Part shown: positions 7,750 to 17,098 of the stretch, piece by piece
Layout of the letters: each line of letters begins with the position of its first letter
How positions within the stretch are numbered: the first letter of the stretch is position 1
Assembly (NCBI GenBank): GCA_022791975.1
Contig: JAAWAC010000053.1
Coordinates: forward strand, 1-64,000
From: Lachnospiraceae bacterium
GTDB taxonomy: Bacteria > Bacillota > Clostridia > Lachnospirales > Lachnospiraceae
Length of the DNA stretch: 64,000 nt
Direction of reading: 5' to 3'
Position numbers and translations under genes: made by a program
The notes under the pieces: generated by a model
Seen by the model: the letters and a program-made list of their open reading frames with translations, nothing else
Told to the model about the DNA's origin: nothing
Databases searched by the model: none

Positions 7750-9639
7750 ATGAAAGAAAGTGAGTTTATTATCTTGCGGGATAAAGCAGAAAATAGAAGT
7801 GCAGACAAAAAAGATTATAAATCCTTAGAACCGTATCGGGTTGACAATGCAATTATTATGGCGGCAGGATATAGCGCGAGATGTATGCCTCTTTCGAATA
7901 TAATGCCAAAGGGACTGTTTAAAGTAAAAAATGAGATTTTAATAGAACGAGAAATAGAACAATTATTAGAAGCCGGAATTAGAGAAATTGTGATTGTAAC
8001 AGGGTTTATGCACGAAAAGTTTGAGTATCTTCAGAATAAATATGGGGTTATTCTTATACATAATAAAGATTTTGACAAATATAATAATATGTCGTCTTTA
8101 TATGTCGCGCAAGAGTATATGAAAAATTCATATATTCTATGTTCTGATAATTATTATGAGGAAAATGTTTTCCACTCATATGTTTTTGATTCATACTATT
8201 CCTGTGTTTACTCAGAAGAATACTGTGATGAGTATTGCGTGCGGGAAACTGATATAAATGGATATATTACGGATATTCACAGAGGGGGAAGACGATCATG
8301 GTATACTATAGGAGACGCTTTTTTTAATAAAAAATTCTCAGAAAAGTTTATACAATTTATGAATGACGAATGGAGTAATTATCAGATACGAAATATGTTA
8401 ATGGACGATTTTCATATAAGACACATGAAAGAATTGCCTTTAAGAAAAGTTGAACGTCCGGGAAGATGTATTCTGGAATTTGATACTCTGGAAGAAATTC
8501 GACAATATGACGGGAAATTTGGAGAGTTTATCGATAATAATTTAGACAAAGACAATGGAGTTATAAAGGTATTTTCAAAATATTTAGATGTAAAGTCATA
8601 TCATTCAGTACCTACAGAACAACAAAATGGAAGGCTTCATTTAAATGAAAATTTGTTTGGGCCCTCTCCGAAGTGTATCGAGGTACTTAAAGATGTTAAA
8701 ATGGAAGATTTATATCTTTATGATTTATCTCATAGGGATGAGCTGATCGATACGTTGTCGAGTGCCTGTGATATTTCAGCAAATAATATTTTTGTGCATA
8801 ATGGTTCAGCAGAAGTAATTAAATCTATCTTTAGTATTTTGTTAAATGAAAACGATAATGTTCTTATTCCAATGCCAGGATGGAGTTATTATAAAAGTGT
8901 TTCTGATGCAAAATTTGCTAATTGCATTTCTTATGAAGTATGCGAGAGAGAAAAATCTTATGAATATAATATAGATGACCTACTAAAAAAAGCTAAAAAA
9001 TATAATCCTAAAATAATAGTAATCACATCACCACAAATGCCAACAGGGTGTGTGATAGAGCAGGAAAGTATAGAACGGATCATTAAAGAAAATAAAAATG
9101 CTATAGTTATGCTGGACGAGGCATATTGGGGATATGGGAACAATGATAATGTATTTGAAAAAAAGATGATTACATATTACAGCAATGTAGTCATTACAAG
9201 AACATTTTCAAAATTTTATGGTCTCGCCAATATCAGAATCGGGTATGGGCTATGCAGCTATCCATTAAGAAGGACGATTGGACTTGACCTTCCTTTATTC
9301 AGAGCGAGCGGAATCAGCAGAAAAATTGCTGTTGCAGCAATTAGAGATAAAGAATACTATAAAGCGATGAAAAAGGAAACAAATCAAATACGTGATTGGT
9401 TTATCAATGAATTAAATGCTGTAGACAGTGTAAAAGCATATTATTCGGAAGCAAATTTTGTGTTTGTTAAATTGCTAAACGTTGATGCTGATAAAGTAAG
9501 GGCATTTATGGAAGAAAATAATATCTTGGTTCGGCTTTTTGTTGATAAAGATGCATTGAGGCTAAGGATAACTGTAGGGCCAAAGGATCTTATGGAACGT
9601 GTATTGTTTCAATTAAAGAGAGCAATTTTGAGTTTGTAA
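7750..9639 (+). CDS. Fusion: LicC-like nucleotidyltransferase + class I/II PLP aminotransferase
   Basis: 629 aa. Residues about 35-265 are a sugar/phosphoalkyl nucleotidyltransferase: AIIMAAGYSARCMPLSNIMPKGLFKV is the LicC-type pyrophosphorylase motif and LCSDNYYEENVF supplies the metal-binding Asp. Residues about 285-629 are a fold-type I aminotransferase related to histidinol-phosphate aminotransferase, with RTFSKFYGLANIRIGYG holding the PLP lysine. A related arrangement is known in PntC-type proteins, which join CTP:phosphonoalkyl cytidylyltransferase to 2-aminoethylphosphonate aminotransferase. By analogy it may make and activate an aminoalkyl phosphate or phosphonate for the LicD enzyme. 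No phosphoenolpyruvate mutase is in the window, so a phosphonate is not supported. Confidence 0.8.
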   Translation: MKESEFIILRDKAENRSADKKDYKSLEPYRVDNAIIMAAGYSARCMPLSNIMPKGLFKVKNEILIEREIEQLLEAGIREIVIVTGFMHEKFEYLQNKYGVILIHNKDFDKYNNMSSLYVAQEYMKNSYILCSDNYYEENVFHSYVFDSYYSCVYSEEYCDEYCVRETDINGYITDIHRGGRRSWYTIGDAFFNKKFSEKFIQFMNDEWSNYQIRNMLMDDFHIRHMKELPLRKVERPGRCILEFDTLEEIRQYDGKFGEFIDNNLDKDNGVIKVFSKYLDVKSYHSVPTEQQNGRLHLNENLFGPSPKCIEVLKDVKMEDLYLYDLSHRDELIDTLSSACDISANNIFVHNGSAEVIKSIFSILLNENDNVLIPMPGWSYYKSVSDAKFANCISYEVCEREKSYEYNIDDLLKKAKKYNPKIIVITSPQMPTGCVIEQESIERIIKENKNAIVMLDEAYWGYGNNDNVFEKKMITYYSNVVITRTFSKFYGLANIRIGYGLCSYPLRRTIGLDLPLFRASGISRKIAVAAIRDKEYYKAMKKETNQIRDWFINELNAVDSVKAYYSEANFVFVKLLNVDADKVRAFMEENNILVRLFVDKDALRLRITVGPKDLMERVLFQLKRAILSL

Positions 9640-9685
9640 TGAGAACTGAATAGAATATCAAATTAGATGATGATTAGGAGATATA

Positions 9686-10723
9686 ATGCTTAAAGTATTG
9701 GAGTTATTTAGAGAAAAATTAGATGAAGTTATGATTAAGGCAATAGGAAAAAGAGTAGTTTTATATGGTTATGATCGGACGGGACAATTTTTAGAGTGGT
9801 ATGCCGATTATTATCATAGCATAAAAATGGATTATATTATTGTGAATGATTGGCCTATAGAATTACCGAAGAACTTTCCTCTGTTCAGTGATAATATATT
9901 TGATTTTAACTACAAAGATGTGAAGGATGCAGTTGTATGGCTTACAGTTCCGGAAGATGATAATATACAAAAGCGGCTTCAAAGAAATGGATATATAAAA
10001 AATGAAACTTGGTTTTCGTTTTTGGAAATCATATATGAGAATCAATACATGATTTCTGATAATGCTAAAACAGAAGACGTGTTTCTGAAAAGAAAATCAG
10101 GTAAGAGAGATATCCAGTTTATGGAATGGCTGGAGCATATTTACGATTGTAATTATGTTGAACATATTTATAGCTGTCATTTTGAGGACAAAGGGGCTGA
10201 AAGGATCAGCTATGTAATTAGTACACAAAAAGAGATATTTCCCATTTTGGACAGGTGTCATTGTAATCCACAAGAAAAAGATGCTATTTTTGATTTTGGC
10301 TGTGGAAAGGGTGGCGCGTTGATAAGCTTTCTGGATTATGGATTTAAACGGGTAGGTGGGGTGGAATATGAAAAGAAAATATTTGAGATTATGATTTCAA
10401 ATTTTAAAAAACTTGGGATTTCTACAAATGGTGATATGGTCTCCTGTATACAAGGGGATGCAATGAATGTTACAAGTGAATTAGACAATTATAATTGGTT
10501 TTATTATTTTGAGCCATTTAGAAAAAAGACATTTGTAAAGACAATAGAAAATATTGTTGAAAGTTTGAAAAGGAAACCTAGAAAAATTCATATTATTAAT
10601 ATTAACCCCAGCTATTATGACGTGATTTTAGAGAGCGGTTTTTTTCTCCTAACCAATCAATTTTGGATTGCAACAAGACAAAAGGTGGTGGATGTTTTTG
10701 TTACAAAAAGGGAATTTGAATAA
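9686..10723 (+). CDS. SAM-dependent methyltransferase with N-terminal Rossmann-like module
   Basis: 345 aa. Residues about 20-125 carry the island's recurring module in a degenerate form (KRVVLYGYDRTGQFLEWY, then DAVVWLTVPEDD). Residues about 190-330 contain a class I methyltransferase motif I, IFDFGCGKGGALISFLDYG, followed by an acidic strand-2 end (VGGVEYE). AGGAG lies 7 nt before the ATG. Substrate unknown; a sugar or glycan O-methylation is plausible from context. Strongly AT-rich like its neighbours. Confidence 0.65.
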   Translation: MLKVLELFREKLDEVMIKAIGKRVVLYGYDRTGQFLEWYADYYHSIKMDYIIVNDWPIELPKNFPLFSDNIFDFNYKDVKDAVVWLTVPEDDNIQKRLQRNGYIKNETWFSFLEIIYENQYMISDNAKTEDVFLKRKSGKRDIQFMEWLEHIYDCNYVEHIYSCHFEDKGAERISYVISTQKEIFPILDRCHCNPQEKDAIFDFGCGKGGALISFLDYGFKRVGGVEYEKKIFEIMISNFKKLGISTNGDMVSCIQGDAMNVTSELDNYNWFYYFEPFRKKTFVKTIENIVESLKRKPRKIHIININPSYYDVILESGFFLLTNQFWIATRQKVVDVFVTKREFE

Positions 10724-11900
10724 AATTAAAATTTCTGTTATCGTTCCAGTATATAATGTTGAGAAGTATATAAAGAAATGTTTGGATAGTATTCTTTCGC
10801 AGACATATAAAAGCTTGGAAATAATAGTTGTTGATGATGGGTCTACCGATGACAGTGGAAAAATTTGTGATGAATATGCTCTGATTGATTCAAGAATTCA
10901 AATTATACACAAAGAAAATGAAGGAATAGTCAGCGCAAGAAAAGCCGGCATTCAGCGTGCGACGGGAGAATACACAACCAATATAGATTCAGATGATTGG
11001 ATAGAATCAAACGCTTATGAATCCATGGTAAAAGGATTAGAAGAGCACTCTCCGGATATGATGATTATGGGATATAAAAAGGAGTATGAGGGGTTCATGG
11101 AAGAGTGTTGGGGAGGAATGGAGGAAGGTCTTTACCAGAGTGAGGATTTTTGGGGAGCTTTTAATAATATTGTAAGCAAAAATGCTTTTTTCTGCCAGCC
11201 TGTTGACATGAGTTTATGGAATAAGATGATAAGAACCGAACTATGGAAAAAATATCAGTTGGCTTGCCCGGATTATTTAAAAAAAAATGTAGATGACGCA
11301 GTCATATACCCATGCCTTTTAAATATGAAAAGTATTTATGTAGAAAAAGGATTTTATTATCATTACTGCGTTAGAAAGAATTCTATATTATGGAAAAAGC
11401 AAAATCAGGATTATTCATACTTTTTGAATTTGGCAGAGCATTTGATTTTATCGCTGAAGGACAGTTCCGTAAATAATGAGAGAAACAGGCAATTTTTATT
11501 ATATAAAATATTTTACCATATGATACTGGATGTACCGGAAAAACTTTTAGGTCCTAAAGGCTGCGCTATTTATCCGAACATGACTCCTGATGTTAATATT
11601 ATTATTTATGGAAAAGGTGTTTTTGCCGCTCGATTGGAGAAGCAGATCAAGGGGATGAAGTACTGTAATATTATAGATAATGTGGATAGAACAGATATAG
11701 AGAGAATTAGAAGTATAGAAGAGAAGGAATTTGATTATATAGTAATTGCTATTTTTAATGCCACAATTGTGGCAGATGCAATAAAACGCATAGAGAAGAT
11801 CGGGGTAAGCAGAAAGAAGATTCTTTATATGGATAAAAATATGATGTCTGTCGATATGCTTCCATATGAGATTAGAAAGATGTGGGGATTGCTGATATAA
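10692..11900 (+). CDS. Glycosyltransferase family 2 with C-terminal Rossmann-like module
   Basis: 402 aa from ATG 10692, preceded by AGGTGGTGG; a TTG at 10716 with AAAAAGGG upstream is an alternative start. The gene overlaps the methyltransferase by 32 nt. Residues about 10-230 are a GT-A GT2 domain: ISVIVPVYNVEKYIKKCLDSIL, VVDDGSTDDSG and NIDSDDWIE (metal-binding DxD-type). Residues about 300-395 are the shared module: NIIIYGKGVFAARLEKQ, IIDNVDRT, FDYIVIAIFNA. It transfers a sugar from a nucleotide donor to a growing glycan on the cytoplasmic side; donor and acceptor unknown. Confidence 0.85.
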   Translation: MFLLQKGNLNKIKISVIVPVYNVEKYIKKCLDSILSQTYKSLEIIVVDDGSTDDSGKICDEYALIDSRIQIIHKENEGIVSARKAGIQRATGEYTTNIDSDDWIESNAYESMVKGLEEHSPDMMIMGYKKEYEGFMEECWGGMEEGLYQSEDFWGAFNNIVSKNAFFCQPVDMSLWNKMIRTELWKKYQLACPDYLKKNVDDAVIYPCLLNMKSIYVEKGFYYHYCVRKNSILWKKQNQDYSYFLNLAEHLILSLKDSSVNNERNRQFLLYKIFYHMILDVPEKLLGPKGCAIYPNMTPDVNIIIYGKGVFAARLEKQIKGMKYCNIIDNVDRTDIERIRSIEEKEFDYIVIAIFNATIVADAIKRIEKIGVSRKKILYMDKNMMSVDMLPYEIRKMWGLLI

Positions 11901-11965
11901 ACTGAATTTTTATGAGTATAGATTTGATATTACAATTAATTACGTTTGAAAGGACGATTGATATT

Positions 11966-12835
11966 TTGATTGTAGTAAAAATAACAGACGGATTAGGAAA
12001 TCAAATGTTTCAATATGCGTATGCAAAGTCATTACAGATATGTTTATCAAAAAATGTTTATTTAGATATAAGTGATATTAATAATATAAGGCATAATAAT
12101 CAGCAGGACACACAATGGACAAGATTATGTGATAGAAGACAATATGAATTAGATGGCTTTTCTATATCATTACCTGTTATAGATGAAAAAAAAGCTATAG
12201 AAATGTGCAGGAGATCTGGCGATAGGTCTAAATTTTTGAACTATTGTGAGCAACTGCGTTTATTGCCTACCGTGTATTTGAAAGAGTCGGAGTGTAGAGA
12301 AACTGGAATTAGATATACGAGTTATCAGAACTATTATGTAGAGGGTTATTTTTTTGATAAAATTTATAGTGATAGCATTAAGAATGCATTGAGGAAAGAA
12401 TTTAAATTGAAAAAAAGACTGTGTTTACCAAAAAAGATTGAGGAGATATTAAAAACTAGAAATACAGTGTCATTACACATCCGGAGAGGAGATTTCCTTA
12501 AAGTAGGTCGGAATATAAGTGAAAATAATTATTATGACAGGGCAATAAAGTATGTGGAAAATAGACTTAAGGATGTTTTTTTACTCGTTTTTTCAGATGA
12601 TATAGAATGGGTAAGAATGAATCGAAAGTTTAAAACTGAGCACTTATTTATAAGTAATGGTGAATTTACTGATAACGAAGAGATGACTCTAATGAGTATG
12701 TGTTCTCATAATATTATAGCAAATAGCACTTTTAGCTATTGGGGAGCCTGGTTAAATAGCAATAGTAAGAAATTGGTGATTGCTCCGAAAGGCTGGAGAC
12801 AGAAGGTTATTCCTGAGTCATGGATCGCATTATAG
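11966..12835 (+). CDS. GT11 family alpha-1,2-fucosyltransferase-like protein
   Basis: 289 aa from TTG 11966 (M-IVVKITDGLGNQMFQYAYA), which has AAAGGA about 11 nt upstream and gives the normal family N-terminus. An upstream in-frame ATG at 11912 has no ribosome site and would add 18 atypical residues. GT11 motifs are clear: GGLGNQMFQYA-like opening, SLHIRRGDFLKVG (HxRRGD motif) and NSTFSYWGAWLN near the C-terminus. It would add fucose, or a related deoxyhexose, from a GDP-sugar. It lacks the shared Rossmann module, but the next gene is a free-standing copy of it. Confidence 0.85.
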   Translation: MIVVKITDGLGNQMFQYAYAKSLQICLSKNVYLDISDINNIRHNNQQDTQWTRLCDRRQYELDGFSISLPVIDEKKAIEMCRRSGDRSKFLNYCEQLRLLPTVYLKESECRETGIRYTSYQNYYVEGYFFDKIYSDSIKNALRKEFKLKKRLCLPKKIEEILKTRNTVSLHIRRGDFLKVGRNISENNYYDRAIKYVENRLKDVFLLVFSDDIEWVRMNRKFKTEHLFISNGEFTDNEEMTLMSMCSHNIIANSTFSYWGAWLNSNSKKLVIAPKGWRQKVIPESWIAL

Positions 12836-12847
12836 GCAGGTGAATGA

Positions 12848-13381
12848 ATGAAAAGTAGAGTATTAACAGCATTGGCAGGTATATCAGGGTTTTTTTTAGG
12901 AGTCGTTTATATGATATATCGTTGCGGATATCTTTTAAAAGGAAAAAGTAAGAGGGCAGACAGATTTTTTTTGTATTTTAATCTATTAGATCACTGGTTG
13001 ACATTGAAACAAGATAATTATCATTTTGAAACTTATTTTAATAAAAATGATATTAAATCGGTCGCAATTTATAGAATGGGAAAAATTGGTAATCACTTAA
13101 AATATGAATTGGAAAAAGTGGGAATTGAAATAAAATATATAATAGACGAAGGAGAAGATGCGGTTTATGAAGGAGAAATACATTGTGTTATGCGAGATAA
13201 ACTGCCGCCTGTAGATGCAGTTATTGTTACATCAATAGATGAGTTTAAAGAAATTAAAAATAGAGTTTTAAAAAATAATAAAAATTTGCAGGTTATATCT
13301 TTAAAAGAGATTTTAGATTTTTTTGACGGAGGCAAGGCGAATGAAAAAAATTCTGATATGGGGAGCCGGAAAGACCGCTAA
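12848..13381 (+). CDS. Membrane-anchored stand-alone Rossmann-like module
   Basis: 177 aa. One hydrophobic segment (residues about 5-27, LTALAGISGFFLGVVYMIY) is followed by a basic linker and a helix with NLLDHWLTLKQDNYHFETYF. Residues about 70-165 are the shared module (KSVAIYRMGKIGNHLKYELEKVG, then IIDEGED, VDAVIVTSIDEF). It has no catalytic domain. It is a paralogue of the protein at 15492, with the same anchor-linker-module order. It follows directly after the fucosyltransferase, which lacks a module, so it may act as that enzyme's separate module subunit at the membrane. Its 3' end overlaps the next gene by 41 nt. Confidence 0.7.
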   Translation: MKSRVLTALAGISGFFLGVVYMIYRCGYLLKGKSKRADRFFLYFNLLDHWLTLKQDNYHFETYFNKNDIKSVAIYRMGKIGNHLKYELEKVGIEIKYIIDEGEDAVYEGEIHCVMRDKLPPVDAVIVTSIDEFKEIKNRVLKNNKNLQVISLKEILDFFDGGKANEKNSDMGSRKDR

Positions 13382-14390
13382 AGAATTAATAAGTTTAAAC
13401 ATAAATGCCGTCATTATTGGAATCGTAGAGACATACAAAAGAAATGATGAATTTATGGGGGTTCCGGTATTTGGAAGTGATGAGCTTCCGACAGATTTTG
13501 ATTATATTTTAATAGCAAGTATACATACGATAGAAATTTATCAACGGATACAGAAATTAAAAATAAATATAGATAAAACTATATTTTGGAAATTTTGTCC
13601 ATTTTATGATCCAAGAACAAATATTAAAGAGATTCGTGAAGTTTTGGGAGACGGTAGTTTTCAATATTATTGTAATGAATATAAGTTGATAGATGAGAGT
13701 AGTTTTCATAGAGATAAAGAGCTTTATAGATTAATGAATACACGACCTAATTTTCAAATAGATGAAAAATATTTATGGCCTATTATTGGAGATAAATATA
13801 AAAGTGCCGGAACAGTGAGTAATTATTTTTGGCAGGATTTATGGGCTGCAAAATTGATTTATCAAAGGAAACCTCAAGTACATTATGATATAGGCTCTAG
13901 ATTGGATGGGTTTATTGCCCATTTACTTAGTTACGGAGTTTCTGTAAAAATGATAGATATTCGTTCATTTCCGACGGTGATAGATGGATTGGAGACAATA
14001 CTTGACGATGCAATGACATTACACCAATTTGAAGATAATAGCATTGACAGTCTGTCAGCGCTGTGTTCTTTAGAACATTTTGGACTTGGCAGATATGGGG
14101 ATCCGATTAATCCAGAAGCATGCTTTGTTTGTTTTGAGGCAATAAAAAGAAAGTTAAAAATTGGTGGACATGTATATTTATCATTGCCAGTTGGGAGAGA
14201 GAGGGTAGAGTTTAATGCACACAGAGTTTTTTATGTGCAGACAATTATAGACAGTTTTTCTGAATTGAAGTTGGTTGAATTTGCTTATACCGCGGAAGGA
14301 AAGTTGGAAATGGAAGAAGATTTTCATAAATATGATGAAGATATACATGATGGTGAATATAGGTATGGTCTCTTTCATTTTGTAAAATAA
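13341..14390 (+). CDS. DUF268-type methyltransferase-like protein with N-terminal Rossmann-like module
   Basis: 349 aa from ATG 13341 (GGAGGCAAGG upstream). Residues 1-90 are the shared module in clear form: KKILIWGAGKTAKELI, FDYILIASIHTIEIYQ. Residues about 130-340 resemble DUF268, a SAM-dependent methyltransferase-like family: HYDIGSRLDGFIAHLLSYG replaces the usual glycine-rich loop, followed by MIDIRSFP and LSALCSLEHFGLGRYGDPINP. A sugar or lipid-linked glycan substrate is likely from context only. Confidence 0.7.
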   Translation: MKKILIWGAGKTAKELISLNINAVIIGIVETYKRNDEFMGVPVFGSDELPTDFDYILIASIHTIEIYQRIQKLKINIDKTIFWKFCPFYDPRTNIKEIREVLGDGSFQYYCNEYKLIDESSFHRDKELYRLMNTRPNFQIDEKYLWPIIGDKYKSAGTVSNYFWQDLWAAKLIYQRKPQVHYDIGSRLDGFIAHLLSYGVSVKMIDIRSFPTVIDGLETILDDAMTLHQFEDNSIDSLSALCSLEHFGLGRYGDPINPEACFVCFEAIKRKLKIGGHVYLSLPVGRERVEFNAHRVFYVQTIIDSFSELKLVEFAYTAEGKLEMEEDFHKYDEDIHDGEYRYGLFHFVK

Positions 14391-14418
14391 AATATTCGAA
14401 TAAAAGTAATGGAGAGAA

Positions 14419-15444
14419 ATGGAAAGAATTCTTCTTAGTATATGTATTTCTAGTTATAATCGCGGAATTAAGTGCCTGCGATTAGTAAAAAAATTATTGT
14501 CCGTTGAAGATGAGAGATTTAATATTTTTATATGTGATGATCATTCAAATACGGAAACTGTTAAAATATTAAAAACACTGGACAGTCCTAAGACACATCT
14601 AATTCTGAATGATGAGAATTGGGGGCCATGCCGTAATTGGTTTAGAACAATTGACAGTGGCAATGGAAAATATATTCTTCATGTATTAGACAGAGACGAT
14701 ATTGAAATAAGGTATCTGAAAACAATCTTAGATATTTTAGAGAATAATTCTGTTGGCGCAGGTTATTTTGGAAGATCTTCAATAGTTCCAATAGAGGGAG
14801 TTGAGAAAAAAACAAATTATGCTATTTGCAAAAAGGGGAGAATAGGGTTTTTGACAGTGGGAGGAATACCTATACACCCAACAGGTTTTTTTGTTGAGAG
14901 AGATTTATGGAAGACCAGTAATTTTAAAAAATTCTTTTTTGATAAGAAATTTGGAATTTATCCGCATTCTTATGTCATTAGTATAATCTCCATAAATAGA
15001 GATATTCTATATTCACCAATATCGTTTTATTATCATGTTTATAACAGGAATAATAGTAAATCACGATTTTATAGTAAGAAAAATGAAAAAAACTATTGGT
15101 GGTTACCAGATACTGTGATTAAAACATATAATGCTTTGATATTATATTTGATTAAGTTTGCAGATGTTGCTTATAAGGATGAGTTTATATGTAAAAGATT
15201 TGCAGATGGTTTATATAGAGCAACATTTTTTTATAAGCATATATCTGCAGATCAGGAAGAGATGGAACGATATGGAATAGATATTGAATTTGTTAATTCC
15301 TGGAAGTTATTATTGATTTCTGTAAAATATAGATGCGTATTTGGATATATTTTAAATAGAGTAGGTGCAGAGGAAAAAGATATTTTAAATAATATAAATA
15401 ATTTATGGATTTCTAATTTAAAAGCGATTTTCAAGCAGTTTTAA
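14419..15444 (+). CDS. Glycosyltransferase family 2 (no fused module)
   Basis: 341 aa. GT-A features: ILLSICISSYNRGIKCLRLVKKLL opening, ICDDHSN acidic pair and HVLDRDDIEIRYL (DxD-type). It is the only GT2 of the island without the shared Rossmann module; the C-terminal third is helical and of unknown role. The next gene is a free-standing membrane-anchored module, which repeats the pairing seen after the fucosyltransferase. GGAGAG lies just before the ATG. Sugar specificity unknown. Confidence 0.8.
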   Translation: MERILLSICISSYNRGIKCLRLVKKLLSVEDERFNIFICDDHSNTETVKILKTLDSPKTHLILNDENWGPCRNWFRTIDSGNGKYILHVLDRDDIEIRYLKTILDILENNSVGAGYFGRSSIVPIEGVEKKTNYAICKKGRIGFLTVGGIPIHPTGFFVERDLWKTSNFKKFFFDKKFGIYPHSYVISIISINRDILYSPISFYYHVYNRNNSKSRFYSKKNEKNYWWLPDTVIKTYNALILYLIKFADVAYKDEFICKRFADGLYRATFFYKHISADQEEMERYGIDIEFVNSWKLLLISVKYRCVFGYILNRVGAEEKDILNNINNLWISNLKAIFKQF

Positions 15445-15491
15445 AGTTTTGCTTGGCGAAAACAGCTAAAGTTATTTGCAGGGTAAGGATA

Positions 15492-15968
15492 ATGAAAAAG
15501 AAAATGTTACTGCTATGTTTTTTGGTTTTAGGAAGTATAATCAAAATAATAGCAATAAATAAGTATATTAAGAGGAATATTATTAAATTGTTGCTGGTTT
15601 TAAATAAAAGGCAGATGTCATTTCGTTTAATGAACCAATGGGTAAAGGTAAAACAGAAAGGGAAAAATCTGTCAGAGTATTTTGAACTGGCAGGTTATAG
15701 GAAAATTGCGATTTATGGTATGGGATATATAGGAGAGACATTGCTCAGTGAGTTAAACGGTACCAAAACAGAGGTCCTTTATGGCATTGATCAAAATGCG
15801 GATACCATCTATGCAAATATTGATATTCTGTCTTTAAAGGATGATCTTCAGAGAGTAGATGTTGTTGTGGTTACAGCGGTTAATTCCTTTGAAGCGATTT
15901 CGGAAAATATAAAGAAGAAACTTGATTGCCCTGTTGTATCAATCATTGACGTTGTCTATGACATCTAA
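15492..15968 (+). CDS. Membrane-anchored stand-alone Rossmann-like module (second copy)
   Basis: 158 aa from ATG 15492; an in-frame TTG at 15453 would add 13 residues and lacks a good ribosome site. Residues about 3-22 are a membrane segment (KMLLLCFLVLGSIIKIIAI). A helix with LMNQWVKVKQKGKNLSEYF parallels the LLDHWLTLKQDNYHFETYF helix of the protein at 12848. The module follows at about 70-155: RKIAIYGMGYIGETLLSEL, IDQNAD, VDVVVVTAVNSF. No catalytic domain is present. Placed directly after a GT2 that has no module, it is a candidate membrane adaptor or regulatory subunit. Confidence 0.7.
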   Translation: MKKKMLLLCFLVLGSIIKIIAINKYIKRNIIKLLLVLNKRQMSFRLMNQWVKVKQKGKNLSEYFELAGYRKIAIYGMGYIGETLLSELNGTKTEVLYGIDQNADTIYANIDILSLKDDLQRVDVVVVTAVNSFEAISENIKKKLDCPVVSIIDVVYDI

Positions 15969-16011
15969 ATATGATGGCCTTTCCTATCTGACTTCATAAG
16001 GAGAGTTTTAA

Positions 16012-17094
16012 ATGGAAAAAATCATAGTATGGGGAACTGGAAAGATTGCAGATAAGTTATTTCCGGCAATCAATGACGAGATCGTTCTTGTTGTTGACAA
16101 TGACATAAAGAAATGGGGAACCGTCTGGAATGGTTTTACAGTCCAAAGTCCCTCTGTTATAAGAGATTATAATGGAAATTTTGACCGGATTGTCATAGCG
16201 AGTATTCATTGGAAAGAGATTCGAAAACAAATTATCGAAGAAAGTGGTGTCGAATCCCGAGCGATCGATAATATGTATTACAGACAGAAGCAATCTTTAT
16301 TGAATCATTACAAGAAGAATAAGGAGTGTGATAAAGAAAAGTATATTCTGTTTTTAGAACAGCATGCCCTGGATGTATTTAATGACAATTTTAGACATAA
16401 ATATGAGAATTTAGAAATGGAAGTTTATTTCGATTCTGAAAAAGGCCTTTATTATGTTTATCACAATAATAAAAAAATGTATTTTTCTGCTGAGTTCACT
16501 AAGAAAGAACATGTAAAAAGATATTATTCTTTTTTGCTTATGGAACAGGATAAAGACTCGCCGCACAGATATCAAACGGATCGTTTCTGTGTGCGTCCCC
16601 ATGATATCGTTCTGGATGCCGGAGTGGCAGAGGGGAATTTCGCGTTGGATATCATTGATTTAGTAGATAAATTGTATCTGATCGAATGTGATAAAGAGTG
16701 GTTAAGGGCCCTGAAATGTACATTCGAACCTTATAAAGATAAGGTGGAAATTATCGAGGGTATGCTGGGAAATGGCTTGGAAGAAAGTAAAACCATTGAT
16801 GAGATAATTGGAAATGACAGGATTGATTTTATCAAAATGGATATTGAGGGCGCAGAATATGAGGCGCTGTGCGGCGGAAGACAGAGCCTGGAAAGAAATG
16901 ATGTGAAATTGGCTGTCTGTACATACCATCATGTTGATGATCAGAAGAGAATCGAAAAGCTCTTAGAAAAGGCCGGCTATGAGACAACGGTGTCTGATGG
17001 ATATATGATATTTATAACAGAGGAGTTTTTAGATAGAGAAGTATATTCTCCACAATTTGTCAGAGGGCTGATAAGGGGGGAAAGAAGGAGATGA
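16012..17094 (+). CDS. FkbM-type methyltransferase with N-terminal Rossmann-like module
   Basis: 360 aa. Residues 1-95 are the shared module: EKIIVWGTGKIADKL, VVDNDIKKWG (acidic strand-2 end) and FDRIVIASIHWKEI. Residues about 195-330 are an FkbM-family methyltransferase: DIVLDAGVAEGNFALDIID, LIECDKEW and IDFIKMDIEGAEYEAL, a hallmark FkbM motif. FkbM proteins O-methylate sugars and polyketides. AAGGAGAG lies about 7 nt before the ATG. It is followed within 4 nt by the GT-D gene. Confidence 0.82.
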   Translation: MEKIIVWGTGKIADKLFPAINDEIVLVVDNDIKKWGTVWNGFTVQSPSVIRDYNGNFDRIVIASIHWKEIRKQIIEESGVESRAIDNMYYRQKQSLLNHYKKNKECDKEKYILFLEQHALDVFNDNFRHKYENLEMEVYFDSEKGLYYVYHNNKKMYFSAEFTKKEHVKRYYSFLLMEQDKDSPHRYQTDRFCVRPHDIVLDAGVAEGNFALDIIDLVDKLYLIECDKEWLRALKCTFEPYKDKVEIIEGMLGNGLEESKTIDEIIGNDRIDFIKMDIEGAEYEALCGGRQSLERNDVKLAVCTYHHVDDQKRIEKLLEKAGYETTVSDGYMIFITEEFLDREVYSPQFVRGLIRGERRR

Positions 17095-17098
17095 GGTT

